A DNA stretch of 64,000 nucleotides from an uncultured Lachnospiraceae bacterium. GTDB taxonomy: Bacteria > Bacillota > Clostridia > Lachnospirales > Lachnospiraceae. Under the pieces are notes generated by a model, which saw only the letters and a program-made list of their open reading frames with translations, was not told where the DNA came from and did not search any database. Where the stretch lies: NCBI GenBank assembly GCA_948794795.1, contig CAQGLR010000006.1:90336-154335 (forward strand). The letters run 5' to 3'. Below, piece by piece: positions 33,023 through 41,795 of this stretch (position 1 is the stretch's first letter; the number at the start of each line of letters is the position of its first letter). The translations under genes were made by a program, and so were the position numbers.

Positions 33023-34297
33023 ATGACCAAAATCCAAAAAAGCTTGAATAGTTATATTACCACAGAAATGGACTATTGGGATTTTTCTGGCGTTGTAAGA
33101 GTTATACAGAATGGAAGAATCATATTTGAAACTTGCCGTGGATATTCAAATATTGAGTTTGGCATTAAAAATACAATGGAAACAAGATTTACGGTTGCTT
33201 CTGTTGCCAAACAGTTTACAGCGTTTGCAATTATGATTTTATATGACAAAGGACTGTTACAACTTAATGAAAAAGCAAATTTGTATCTGCCCCCAGACAT
33301 GCAGCTTCCTCCGAAAATAACAGTTCATCATCTTTTATCACACACGTCGGGACTGCATAATAATTATAATTTTGAAGATGATTTTTATGTGGGCGGGGAC
33401 AGAAAACCTTATAATAAAGAACAATTTTTTAAAAACTGGATTATTAGGGAGCCTATAAAGAAGCCAGGTAAAGAATTTGAATATAATAATTCTAATTATA
33501 ATTTGCTTGCGTGGATTATTGAATATGTTTCAGGACAGACTTACAATGAATTTTTACAGGAAAACATTTTTTCTAAGATAAGAATGAACAATACTATGTT
33601 TGATAATGGCCAGGATATTATTCCACACAAAGCAGACAATTATATGCATGATTACGGCAAACTGGCCAAAGTACCTTATACAAATAATTTATATAGTATT
33701 GGCGCAGGTGCGTTAGTTACAAATTGTGATGACCTGCAAAAATGGTATGAATGCCTTAAAAACAGGAAAATTTTATCAAAAGATGCCTATAGGATTTATC
33801 TGTCACAAAACCAAAACAACTATTGCTATGGATTAGAACGGTATGAGGAAGATAAAACGGTTAAGTATGCACATGGTGGAGATATGCTTGGTGTATCTGC
33901 CTATACCCAGTACTATTTCGATGAAGACATTTGCATTATCGTTATATCGAACACAGAATCATTAGACCAATACCGTTTCGGGAACGGAATTGCAGCAATC
34001 CTACATAATAAACAAGCACCTGTTTCATACAGGCCAGAGGAAATTTTTCTGCCGCCAGATGAACTTGAGAAATATACAGGAACATATCTTCCTGGTAAGA
34101 TACATATTGAACAAAAAAACGGGAAACTATATTTGGTCCGTGTTAACCAGAATATTCATATTGAATTGTATTGTGTAGGCAAAGATAGTTTCAAAAGGCG
34201 TTATGAAGAACAACAAACAATTCACAAGTTAATCTCTGAGGGTGATATGAAACCTTCAGTGTGGGGATATGGGCTAATAAGTAAGCAATTTGTATAA
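33023..34297 (+). CDS. Serine hydrolase of the beta-lactamase/PBP fold (class C-like)
   Basis: A 424-aa protein of the beta-lactamase-related family (PF00144): SVAK active-site motif (Ser60, Lys63), a YNNSNYN box near 160 as the Y-x-N motif, and HGG (KYAHGGDMLG) as the third motif. A C-terminal region of about 90 residues (LEKYTGTYLPG...) forms the lipocalin-like tail common in this group. No signal peptide is evident, so it is probably cytoplasmic, and it may be an esterase or peptidase rather than a true beta-lactamase. The ATG at 33023 follows AGGGAGA. Located 57 nt after the BlaI-type gene. Confidence 0.88.
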   Translation: MTKIQKSLNSYITTEMDYWDFSGVVRVIQNGRIIFETCRGYSNIEFGIKNTMETRFTVASVAKQFTAFAIMILYDKGLLQLNEKANLYLPPDMQLPPKITVHHLLSHTSGLHNNYNFEDDFYVGGDRKPYNKEQFFKNWIIREPIKKPGKEFEYNNSNYNLLAWIIEYVSGQTYNEFLQENIFSKIRMNNTMFDNGQDIIPHKADNYMHDYGKLAKVPYTNNLYSIGAGALVTNCDDLQKWYECLKNRKILSKDAYRIYLSQNQNNYCYGLERYEEDKTVKYAHGGDMLGVSAYTQYYFDEDICIIVISNTESLDQYRFGNGIAAILHNKQAPVSYRPEEIFLPPDELEKYTGTYLPGKIHIEQKNGKLYLVRVNQNIHIELYCVGKDSFKRRYEEQQTIHKLISEGDMKPSVWGYGLISKQFV

Positions 34298-34340
34298 TGA
34301 ACTAAGAAATTTTAACCTATAAGCATTTGGGACTTTGGGG

Positions 34341-34404
34341 TGGTAAAACTTTGGAATTGCCAGAGGTAAAATACCTATGTATTAAAAAAATGGGAAACTC
34401 AAAT
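34341..34404. repeat. Right half of a B-C repeat (copy 8)
   Basis: TGGTAAAACTTTGGAATTGC, then CAGAGGTAAAATACCTATG and AAATGGGAAACTCAAAT: the C right arm plus B right arm. The left half is missing. It ends 12 bp before the LacI-operon promoter. Confidence 0.85.
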
Positions 34405-34415
34405 AAAAAAAATAT

Positions 34416-34491
34416 TTGACAACATATTTATCTGGTGCTATAATAATCCATAATTTTCCGTGTGCGCACACGAAAAATTATGGATTATTAT
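34416..34491 (+). promoter_or_regulatory. Consensus promoter overlapped by a 52-bp palindrome
   Basis: TTGACA (34416-34421), 17 bp, TATAAT (34439-34444): both hexamers perfect. A palindrome with 26-bp arms and a single mismatch spans 34440-34491, beginning inside the -10; its centre is GTGTGCGCACAC. As DNA it could be a LacI-type operator; as RNA the transcript would begin with a very stable hairpin followed by ATTATTTTAT, resembling a terminator. It lies 78 bp upstream of the LacI-type gene. Confidence 0.8.
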
Positions 34492-34569
34492 TTTATCTTA
34501 CACAAAACAATAATTATATAACTGGATTTTATATTCTAGTATATAATTATATAAACATGGAGGATTATT

Positions 34570-35550
34570 ATGCCAGTAACTATACGTGAAATAGCCCGTT
34601 ACTGTAATGTATCAGAAGGCACTGTTGACAGGGCTCTCAATAACCGCACAGGAATCAGCACCAAAACCAAAGAACGTATCCTTGCTGCTGCCAAAGAACT
34701 TGATTACAAACCAAATATGCTTGCACAATGTCTTGCCACTGGCAGCACCAAAACCATAGGTGTTGTATGTGGTGGGCTTTCCAACCGTTTTTTCACATCA
34801 CTTATTGAAGCTATTGAAAGAAACGCAGGCATACATGGATATTTTATAAGCCTTGTACTTTCACATAACTCTCCTTCCAAAGAACTTGAAGGTATAAGAT
34901 ATCTTGCACAAAGACAGACAGATGGCATAATAATCTTTCCTGTAGGCTATGGAAAAGAATATGAAAAAGAACTTCAACAGCTTAATATCCCAATAGTTAC
35001 ATTATATAACAGGATATCAGGCAGTTTTACACATGTAGATACTGACTGCCGTAAAATTATGAAAGAAGCAGCCAGCAAAATATTATCCAAAGGATACAAA
35101 GATATTGTATATATGGATATTAAAAACTGCACATGTGATGAGGATATGAATTTCTTTTCACTAGATGAAAGATTACAAGGTTATAAAGAAGGCATGGCAC
35201 AAGCAGGGCTTTGCTGCCATATTTTAAATACATATAATGAAAAGGAACTGCTTTCACTTGCTGGTACTTCTGTACGTACTGCAATACTATGCCCTTATGA
35301 TGCACTTGCAATAAAGATAACTAACTTTTACCGCAAAATGGGTATCAGCATACCTTCCCAAATAGGTATTATGGGATTTGATAATATAGATATGCTTGAA
35401 AATATTACACCACGCATTAATTCTGTAGACTGTAACACAGAAAAACTAGGAGAAATTGCATTTTCAATTTTACTTGAAAAGATGACTGGCAATTATACAG
35501 GCAAAGATGTAACTGTTGGTTATAAATTTACGGAAGGAGAAAGTTTATAA
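34570..35550 (+). CDS. LacI-family transcriptional regulator
   Basis: A 326-aa regulator: N-terminal helix-turn-helix (TIREIARYCNVSEGTVDRALNNRTGIS), hinge helix (KPNMLAQCLATG), then a periplasmic-binding-protein-like effector domain with IGVVCGGLSNRFF and MGFDNIDMLENITPRI. Effector is probably a sugar or related small molecule. GGAGG lies 6 nt before the ATG. The stop overlaps the ATG of the first exporter gene by 1 nt (TAATG), so it is co-transcribed and coupled with both exporter subunits, and likely acts at the palindrome upstream. Confidence 0.92.
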   Translation: MPVTIREIARYCNVSEGTVDRALNNRTGISTKTKERILAAAKELDYKPNMLAQCLATGSTKTIGVVCGGLSNRFFTSLIEAIERNAGIHGYFISLVLSHNSPSKELEGIRYLAQRQTDGIIIFPVGYGKEYEKELQQLNIPIVTLYNRISGSFTHVDTDCRKIMKEAASKILSKGYKDIVYMDIKNCTCDEDMNFFSLDERLQGYKEGMAQAGLCCHILNTYNEKELLSLAGTSVRTAILCPYDALAIKITNFYRKMGISIPSQIGIMGFDNIDMLENITPRINSVDCNTEKLGEIAFSILLEKMTGNYTGKDVTVGYKFTEGESL

Positions 35551-37388
35551 TGGATGTATTCAGATTTGGCTTAAGTTACTGGAAAAAGTATCTTCCAGCA
35601 GCAATTTTTATCCAGATATTAAGTTTTATAGCACTTACATGCGATTTGCTTATTCCTATGATATCAGAAATGTTTATTGACTATGTTATACGGAGTGACA
35701 AACCAGATAAAACCAATATATTTTCATTTATGCTAAGCGGCAAGTATGGCAGTATACATACAATGGAACTGCTGTTTTCACTATCTGTCCTGCTTATGCT
35801 GCTGGTATCTGTGCGGCTGGTACTTATATATATTAAGAATGTTGGCAACCAGAAGCTTGGTCTTGGTCTTGAAACAGACCTGCGTATGGCAACTTTTAAA
35901 AAACTGTCAGACCTTGACAGCATGACAATATCTGATTATAACACAGGTGAACTCCTTACCACAATTAATTCAGATACTATTATGTTTAAGGAAATGTTCT
36001 GCCGTATAGTGCCAAATATTATTGACAGCATTGCTGTACTGGCTATAAGCTCCATAATGCTTGCCAAAATACATATCTGGCTGCTTTTAATACCCGTGGC
36101 ACTTGCACCTGTACTTTTTACTGCACTTATGCGTTTCCGTAAACTTGCAAGAGAAAATTATAAAATTATAAGGGGAAATAACTCCATAATGAACCTTACT
36201 GTACAAGAAAACATTGAAGCTGTAAGGCTTGTACGCTCATTTACCAATGAAAAAATAGAAAAAGAAAAGTTTGACAATGCTAATGAAGAGCTTAAAACTT
36301 CATATATAAACCAGATTAAACTTTCATCAAAATTTGAAGTAATATTTGGAATTGTCAAACAGTCAGCATATATAGGTGGTATTGCAATAAGCGCAATACT
36401 TGTTATAAATGGTGAAATAATGGTAGGTTTCCTTGTTGCATGTACTAATTATATACTGAAAATTATGGACCATATTACACAGATAAATAATTCCCTTTTC
36501 CAGATGCAGCAGCAGCTTGTTTCAGGCCAGAAAATGCTTGGTTTTATGAATAAAGAATCACGTATTGGGAATGGCACAAAACCAGTTAAAAATACTGAAA
36601 AAACAGATATTTCACTTAACCATGTTTATCTTGAAGCAGATGGTACAGCAATCCTTAAAGATATCAACCTTGAAATACCTTCTGGCAAAAAGGTTGGCAT
36701 TGTTGGTGGTACAGGAAGCGGCAAGAGTGTACTTTTAGAATCACTTATAAGAATACATAATATAACAAGTGGTTCTATTAAATTAAATGGAATAGAAACA
36801 AGTGAATATGAGTTAAGTGCATTACGTGACAGGTTTGCATATGTATTCCAGGATGTATTCCTTTTTTCAAATACAATAGATTCAAATATTGCATATAGTG
36901 AACCTGATATAGAACATGAACATATTATTTCTGCTGCCAGGCATGCGCAAGCACATAGTTTTATCCAGAACCTGCCAGACAGCTACAATACAATAGTTGG
37001 TGAACGTGGTCTTGGTATTTCCGGCGGCCAGAAGCAAAGGATTTCAATAGCAAGGGCACTTCTTAAAAATTCACCTGTACTTGTACTTGACGATTCAACA
37101 AGTGCACTTGATGTAAATACAGAAAAGAAACTTATTGCAGATATTAAAGAAAACTACCCTGATAAAACAATACTTATATCTGCACACAGGCTTTCTTCTG
37201 TTGTATCATGTGATGAAATACTATATATGCAGGATGGCATGATAACAGAACGTGGTACTTTTAATGAACTTATGGAATTAAATGGCAGGTTCGCCAAAGT
37301 GTATAAAGTACAGGAAGCACAGAATAAAGAAATAATCAGTTACAATAAAGAAAATGGCATATCTGCTGCCAGGACAGGAGGGTATTAA
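35550..37388 (+). CDS. ABC exporter half-transporter, degenerate-site subunit
   Basis: A 612-aa fused membrane/ATPase protein with six helices in the first 330 residues and a nucleotide-binding domain with GGTGSGKS (about 385-393), Q-loop YVFQDVFLF, signature ISGGQKQRI, Walker B VLVLDD and ISAHRLSS. The residue after the Walker B aspartate is Asp515 instead of the catalytic Glu, the hallmark of the non-hydrolysing site in heterodimeric exporters such as TM287/288 or BmrCD. It overlaps both neighbours by 1 nt. Substrate unknown; multidrug or oligosaccharide/lipid export are options. Confidence 0.92.
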   Translation: MDVFRFGLSYWKKYLPAAIFIQILSFIALTCDLLIPMISEMFIDYVIRSDKPDKTNIFSFMLSGKYGSIHTMELLFSLSVLLMLLVSVRLVLIYIKNVGNQKLGLGLETDLRMATFKKLSDLDSMTISDYNTGELLTTINSDTIMFKEMFCRIVPNIIDSIAVLAISSIMLAKIHIWLLLIPVALAPVLFTALMRFRKLARENYKIIRGNNSIMNLTVQENIEAVRLVRSFTNEKIEKEKFDNANEELKTSYINQIKLSSKFEVIFGIVKQSAYIGGIAISAILVINGEIMVGFLVACTNYILKIMDHITQINNSLFQMQQQLVSGQKMLGFMNKESRIGNGTKPVKNTEKTDISLNHVYLEADGTAILKDINLEIPSGKKVGIVGGTGSGKSVLLESLIRIHNITSGSIKLNGIETSEYELSALRDRFAYVFQDVFLFSNTIDSNIAYSEPDIEHEHIISAARHAQAHSFIQNLPDSYNTIVGERGLGISGGQKQRISIARALLKNSPVLVLDDSTSALDVNTEKKLIADIKENYPDKTILISAHRLSSVVSCDEILYMQDGMITERGTFNELMELNGRFAKVYKVQEAQNKEIISYNKENGISAARTGGY

Positions 37389-39151
37389 TGGCAAAAAGAA
37401 ATACTTATTTCCAGGATGAAGTTATAACAAAAAAGGTTGATATAAAACAGCTTGGTAAAATTTTACGCTATGTACTGCCCTATAAAAAAATTGTTATACT
37501 TGTGGCAGTGCTGATGCTTATATCTTCATTTGTATCAATGCTTTCCCCGCTTCTTCTTAGAAGAATTATTAATGAAGTAGTGGCCAATGAAGACTACAGG
37601 GAACTTGCATTTATAATAGCAGGAATGTCTGTACTTGCAATTATAGAAACCAGTACAACATTTATACACCAGAGGCAGACTGGCATAATGGGACATAAAG
37701 TTATTGCAAACATACGGCAGGATATATTCTATAAACTCCAGGAACTGCCATTTGATTATTTTGATTCCAGGCCTGATGGCAAAATTGTAGTACGTGTAAC
37801 AGATTATATAAATGACCTTGCCAACTTTTTTACAAATTTCCTTGTATTGCTGCTTGTTTATATTGTTAAAATAATTATTGTAACATTTTTTATGCTTTCA
37901 ATAAGCCCACAGCTTACAGGTGTTGTATTAGCAGCAGTTATTCCTATGATGGCCTGTGTATTTGCACTGCGTTATTCAATAAGAAAAATTTTCCCAACAC
38001 ACCGGGCAAAAATTTCAAACCGTACAGCTTTTCTTGTTGAATCAATTATGGGAGAAAAGATTATTAAAAGTTATAACAGGGAAGAATTAAACACAGAAAT
38101 TTATAAAGATTTACATTCCCAAAGCCTTAAAGTATGGTTAAGCATTGTACACCGTAATGAATTAAATACACCTATTGTAGAAATATCATGGAACCTTGGT
38201 GTTATCTGTCTTTATGGCATTGCACTTTCAATGATATTAAACGGCAATGCTTCAATGGACGCAGGAACATTAGTTGTATTTACAAGTTATATGGGTCTTT
38301 TCTCAGGTCCCATTACACAAATTGCGTTTATAATACAACAGCTCGCACAAGTAAGCTCTAACCTTGAACAGGTATTTGATACAATTGATTATCCTGCTGG
38401 CATTGAAAATGCCCCTGGTGCTGTTTCTATTAAAAATATCCAGGGAAAAGTTGACTTTAACCATGTAACATTTTCATATGATGAAGATGAACCTGTCTTA
38501 AAAGATTTTGACCTTCATATACAACCTGGAAGCACAGTAGCACTTGTTGGGCCAACTGGTGCAGGCAAAACTACAGTAATCAACCTGCTTACACGTTTCT
38601 ATGATGTAGATGAAGGAAGTGTAACAATAGATGGTACAGATGTCAGGAATATAAGCCTGCACTCACTTCGTAAAGAAGTAGGTGTACTTATGCAGGACCC
38701 ATTTTTATTTAAAGGTACAATACTTGAAAATATACGCTATGGACGGCCTGATGCCACAGATGAAGAATGTATAAATGCTGCACGGCTTATACACGCTGAA
38801 GAACGCATACTACAGTTCAAAGATGGATATAACCACCAGCTTGAAGAACGTGGACAGGGGCTTTCCGCAGGTGAAAAACAACTTGTAAGCTTTGCACGCA
38901 TTATACTTAAAGACCCTTCCATAATAATACTTGATGAAGCAACAAGTTCTATAGATACTGAAACAGAACAGTTAATTAAACAGGCACTTGATGTTATATT
39001 AAAAGATAAAACTGCATTTATGGTTGCACACAGGCTTTCAACAATACGCAATGCAGACCTTATATTATATATTGCAGACCAGGGAATTGCAGAATCTGGT
39101 ACACACCAGGAACTTATGGAATTAAAAGGGCTTTACTACCAGCTGAACTAA
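37388..39151 (+). CDS. ABC exporter half-transporter, catalytic subunit
   Basis: A 587-aa partner of the preceding protein: an N-terminal extension (to about 25), six membrane helices, and an ATPase domain with GPTGAGKT, VLMQDPFLFKG, signature LSAGEKQLV, Walker B IIILDEATS (catalytic Glu517) and VAHRLST. Canonical catalytic residues here and a degenerate site in the partner support a heterodimer. Start overlaps the previous stop as TAATG. Last gene of the LacI-exporter operon. Confidence 0.93.
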   Translation: MAKRNTYFQDEVITKKVDIKQLGKILRYVLPYKKIVILVAVLMLISSFVSMLSPLLLRRIINEVVANEDYRELAFIIAGMSVLAIIETSTTFIHQRQTGIMGHKVIANIRQDIFYKLQELPFDYFDSRPDGKIVVRVTDYINDLANFFTNFLVLLLVYIVKIIIVTFFMLSISPQLTGVVLAAVIPMMACVFALRYSIRKIFPTHRAKISNRTAFLVESIMGEKIIKSYNREELNTEIYKDLHSQSLKVWLSIVHRNELNTPIVEISWNLGVICLYGIALSMILNGNASMDAGTLVVFTSYMGLFSGPITQIAFIIQQLAQVSSNLEQVFDTIDYPAGIENAPGAVSIKNIQGKVDFNHVTFSYDEDEPVLKDFDLHIQPGSTVALVGPTGAGKTTVINLLTRFYDVDEGSVTIDGTDVRNISLHSLRKEVGVLMQDPFLFKGTILENIRYGRPDATDEECINAARLIHAEERILQFKDGYNHQLEERGQGLSAGEKQLVSFARIILKDPSIIILDEATSSIDTETEQLIKQALDVILKDKTAFMVAHRLSTIRNADLILYIADQGIAESGTHQELMELKGLYYQLN

Positions 39152-39153
39152 TA

Positions 39154-39252
39154 TAACAGGGCAGCAGCACCAAGGAAAAACCATACAATATATATACTTT
39201 ATTTTACCTGTTATATCTTGTATTTTTTATTCTTAGTGCAGCCGCCCTGTTA
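39154..39252. terminator. Long-looped inverted repeat between convergent genes
   Basis: TAACAGGGCAGCAGCACCAAG (39154-39174) pairs with its near-complement ending 39252 (CTTAGTGCAGCCGCCCTG plus TTA) around a loop of about 57 nt that contains TATTTTTTATTC. It lies between the exporter operon and the convergent fructokinase gene and probably ends both. Confidence 0.5.
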
Positions 39253-39259
39253 CTTTATA

Positions 39260-40225
39260 TCAGATAAGTTTTAAAACATTTTCAACATCTCTCTTATATG
39301 GAATAGCAGGTATTCCTCCTCTTTTCTGTACACATAAACTTGCTGTGGCATTGCCATACCTGGCACAAGCTTCCCATGCCTCCCATGGCATATCTTTTAT
39401 ATCTGTCTGGTATTCCAGGTATTTTGATAAAAAACCTCCCCAAAAAGAATCCCCTGCACCTGTTGTATCTGCTACTTTAGCAGGAAATCCTGCTATTTGT
39501 CCGCTCTTTTCATAATTTACAATATAAACTCCATCACTTCCCAATGTTACAACAACAAGTTTTGGTCCATTCTGCAGCAGCTTTTTAGCTGCTTCTTTAT
39601 AATCTGTTTCTCCTGTAAGAAGCATACTTTCTTCATCTGAAACCTTCATTATATCAGCAAATAGCATAACACCTTTTATCTTTTCTACAGCATCAGTTTC
39701 ATTTTTCCATAAAGTTTTCCTGTAATTAGGGTCAAATGAAATCAAAGCACCTGCTTCTTTTGCTATTTTTACAGCTTCAGTTGTAGCAGACCTTGCTGGT
39801 TCATCTGTAAGCGAAAGGGAGCCAAAATGAAAAATTTCACATTCCTTTAATACCTGCTGGTCTAATTCTTTTACCGAAAGGCAAGTATCTGCACCAGGCT
39901 TTCTTGCAAAAGAAAAACTACGTTCCCCTTCTTTGCTAATTTCCACAAATGCAAGAGTTGTAAAAACTGTATTGTCTTCTATAATATAATCTGTACATAC
40001 TCCTTCCTTCTCAAGCGTTTTTTTCAAAAAACTTCCATGCATATCTGCACCAGTTTTTGCAGCCATAGCAGTTTTATGCCCCATATGGCTTAAAGTTACT
40101 AAAAGATTTGCGGGTGCACCTCCTGGATTTTGTTCAAACAGCTTCATCCCATTTTCACTTTTTCCAGACTCTGTAAAATCAACTAAAAGTTCACCAAGTG
40201 CTATTACATCAAACTTTTTTCCCAT
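39260..40225 (-). CDS. PfkB-family sugar kinase, probable fructokinase
   Basis: A 321-aa ribokinase-fold kinase: ALGELLVDFTE near the start, the substrate loop NPGGAPANLLVTLSHMG (PfkB signature 1), and DTTGAGDSFWGGF (signature 2) with the catalytic Asp of GAGD near 255. It phosphorylates a hexose, most likely fructose, in the cytoplasm. GGAGG precedes the ATG. It is the last gene of a same-strand run with the sodium symporter, GPH permease and lacZ; a partial repeat lies in the gap before it, so it may be transcribed separately. Confidence 0.9.
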   Translation of the reverse strand: MGKKFDVIALGELLVDFTESGKSENGMKLFEQNPGGAPANLLVTLSHMGHKTAMAAKTGADMHGSFLKKTLEKEGVCTDYIIEDNTVFTTLAFVEISKEGERSFSFARKPGADTCLSVKELDQQVLKECEIFHFGSLSLTDEPARSATTEAVKIAKEAGALISFDPNYRKTLWKNETDAVEKIKGVMLFADIMKVSDEESMLLTGETDYKEAAKKLLQNGPKLVVVTLGSDGVYIVNYEKSGQIAGFPAKVADTTGAGDSFWGGFLSKYLEYQTDIKDMPWEAWEACARYGNATASLCVQKRGGIPAIPYKRDVENVLKLI

Positions 40226-40295
40226 ATTTTAATTCCTCCACAATTTTATTATAACCTTTCTTGTTTAACTGGTAGAAACTGTGTTGTGCCAAAAA

Positions 40296-40322
40296 GCCAG
40301 AGGCAAAATACCTGTGTATTAA
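40296..40322. repeat. Short fragment of repeat module B (copy 9)
   Basis: GCCAGAGGCAAAATACCTGT followed by GTATTAA, identical over most of its length to the right B arm of copy 2 but lacking the terminal AAATGGGGAAACTC. It lies just after the symporter stop codon. Confidence 0.65.
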
Positions 40323-40325
40323 TAT

Positions 40326-41726
40326 TTATATCCAGCTAATTATACCTGCGGATTTTAAAAGCAGTATTATAAGAAGTATTGGCGCTATTACCTTAATCAT
40401 TGGTACATACAGCCATTTCCTTCCGAATTTACATCCACTTTTCTCAACCTCATCAATTACAACCTTTGGCTTAACTACCCATCCAATAAGAATACACGTG
40501 CCGATTGCTACTACAGGCATAAATAAATTGTTACTAATATAATCCATAATATCAAGAATCTGTGCTACTGCCCCATTAGGAAGTTTAACTTCAAAATAAA
40601 GCAGGTTATATCCCAGACATACTACTATACCAGCAACTAAAGCAATAACCCCTTCAATACATGCTGCTTTAGTCCTTGAAATATGGAATTCATCCATAAA
40701 ACTTGAAACTACAGCCTCCATAACCGACATAGCACTTGTAACTGCTGCAAAAAGTACCATTGCAAAGAAAAGACACCCTACTATATTGCCAATCTTGCCC
40801 ATTGCAGCAAAAACTTTAGGCAGGGAGACAAACATAAGGCTTGGGCCTGATGCCTGCATGCCTTCCATCCCCATAAATGTAAATACTGCTGGTATAATCA
40901 TTACACCTGCAAGAAACGCAACAGCAGTATCAAATATCTCAATCTGGTTAATAGACCTTGTTAAATTAGCATCATCCTTTACATATGAACCATATGCAAC
41001 CATAATTCCCATTGCCACACTAAGACTGAAGAAAAGCTGCCCCATTGCATCAACAAGTACAGAGAAAAATCCCTTTATTGTCAGGCCGTCAAAATTTGGT
41101 ACTACATATACCTTAAAACCTTCAAGCCCCGTCCTTGTCACCCCGTCGTCACCAGTATGGCTGATAGTCAGCGAAAATACAGCTATAATTACAACAAGAA
41201 GAAGCAATACAGGCATAATTACCTGTGATGAACTTTCAATACCTTTATTTACACCACGGAATATAATAAATGCAACTGCAGCAAGAAATAAAAGCATCAT
41301 AATAACAGGCTCTATATTACTTGTTATAAAGCCAGTAAAATAACCATCTTGTGCTGCTTCTGTACCATGCCCTGTAAGATATGCAAGGAAATATTTAAGT
41401 ACCCATCCTCCTATTGCACAATAATAAGGCATTATAATAACTGGAACAATACATGCAATAACACCTAACGGCTTCCAGCGCTTATGTAGCTTACTATATG
41501 CTGTAAGCGGGCTCTGTTTTGTTTTTCTTCCAATGGCAATTTCCGTACTAAGCAGCGTAAACCCAAATGTCAGTGCCAGTACCAGATACACTACCAGGAA
41601 CAGTCCACCTCCATCTTTAGCTGCAAGGTACGGAAATCTCCATATATTTCCAAGACCTACAGCACTACCGGCGGCTGCCAGCACAAAACCGATAGTGCCT
41701 GAAAATGAATTACGTTCTTTCTTCAT
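40326..41726 (-). CDS. Sodium-dependent (NSS/SNF-family) transporter
   Basis: A 466-aa membrane protein of the LeuT family: GFVLAAAGSAVGLGNIWRFPYLAAKDGGG contains the unwound TM1 substrate/Na+ site, followed by GWVLKYFLAYL, and LFFSLSVAMGIMVAYGSYVK in TM6. These symporters carry amino acids or amines with sodium. About 11-12 helices are visible. AGGGAGTTCAGG precedes the ATG. It follows the GPH sugar permease by 69 nt in the lactose cluster, an unusual companion. Confidence 0.9.
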   Translation of the reverse strand: MKKERNSFSGTIGFVLAAAGSAVGLGNIWRFPYLAAKDGGGLFLVVYLVLALTFGFTLLSTEIAIGRKTKQSPLTAYSKLHKRWKPLGVIACIVPVIIMPYYCAIGGWVLKYFLAYLTGHGTEAAQDGYFTGFITSNIEPVIMMLLFLAAVAFIIFRGVNKGIESSSQVIMPVLLLLVVIIAVFSLTISHTGDDGVTRTGLEGFKVYVVPNFDGLTIKGFFSVLVDAMGQLFFSLSVAMGIMVAYGSYVKDDANLTRSINQIEIFDTAVAFLAGVMIIPAVFTFMGMEGMQASGPSLMFVSLPKVFAAMGKIGNIVGCLFFAMVLFAAVTSAMSVMEAVVSSFMDEFHISRTKAACIEGVIALVAGIVVCLGYNLLYFEVKLPNGAVAQILDIMDYISNNLFMPVVAIGTCILIGWVVKPKVVIDEVEKSGCKFGRKWLYVPMIKVIAPILLIILLLKSAGIISWI

Positions 41727-41795
41727 CCTGAACTCCCTTTCTTACTTTTAGAATAATAAAGTAATTATACCCTATAGGAAGTCCAGTTGCAACTT

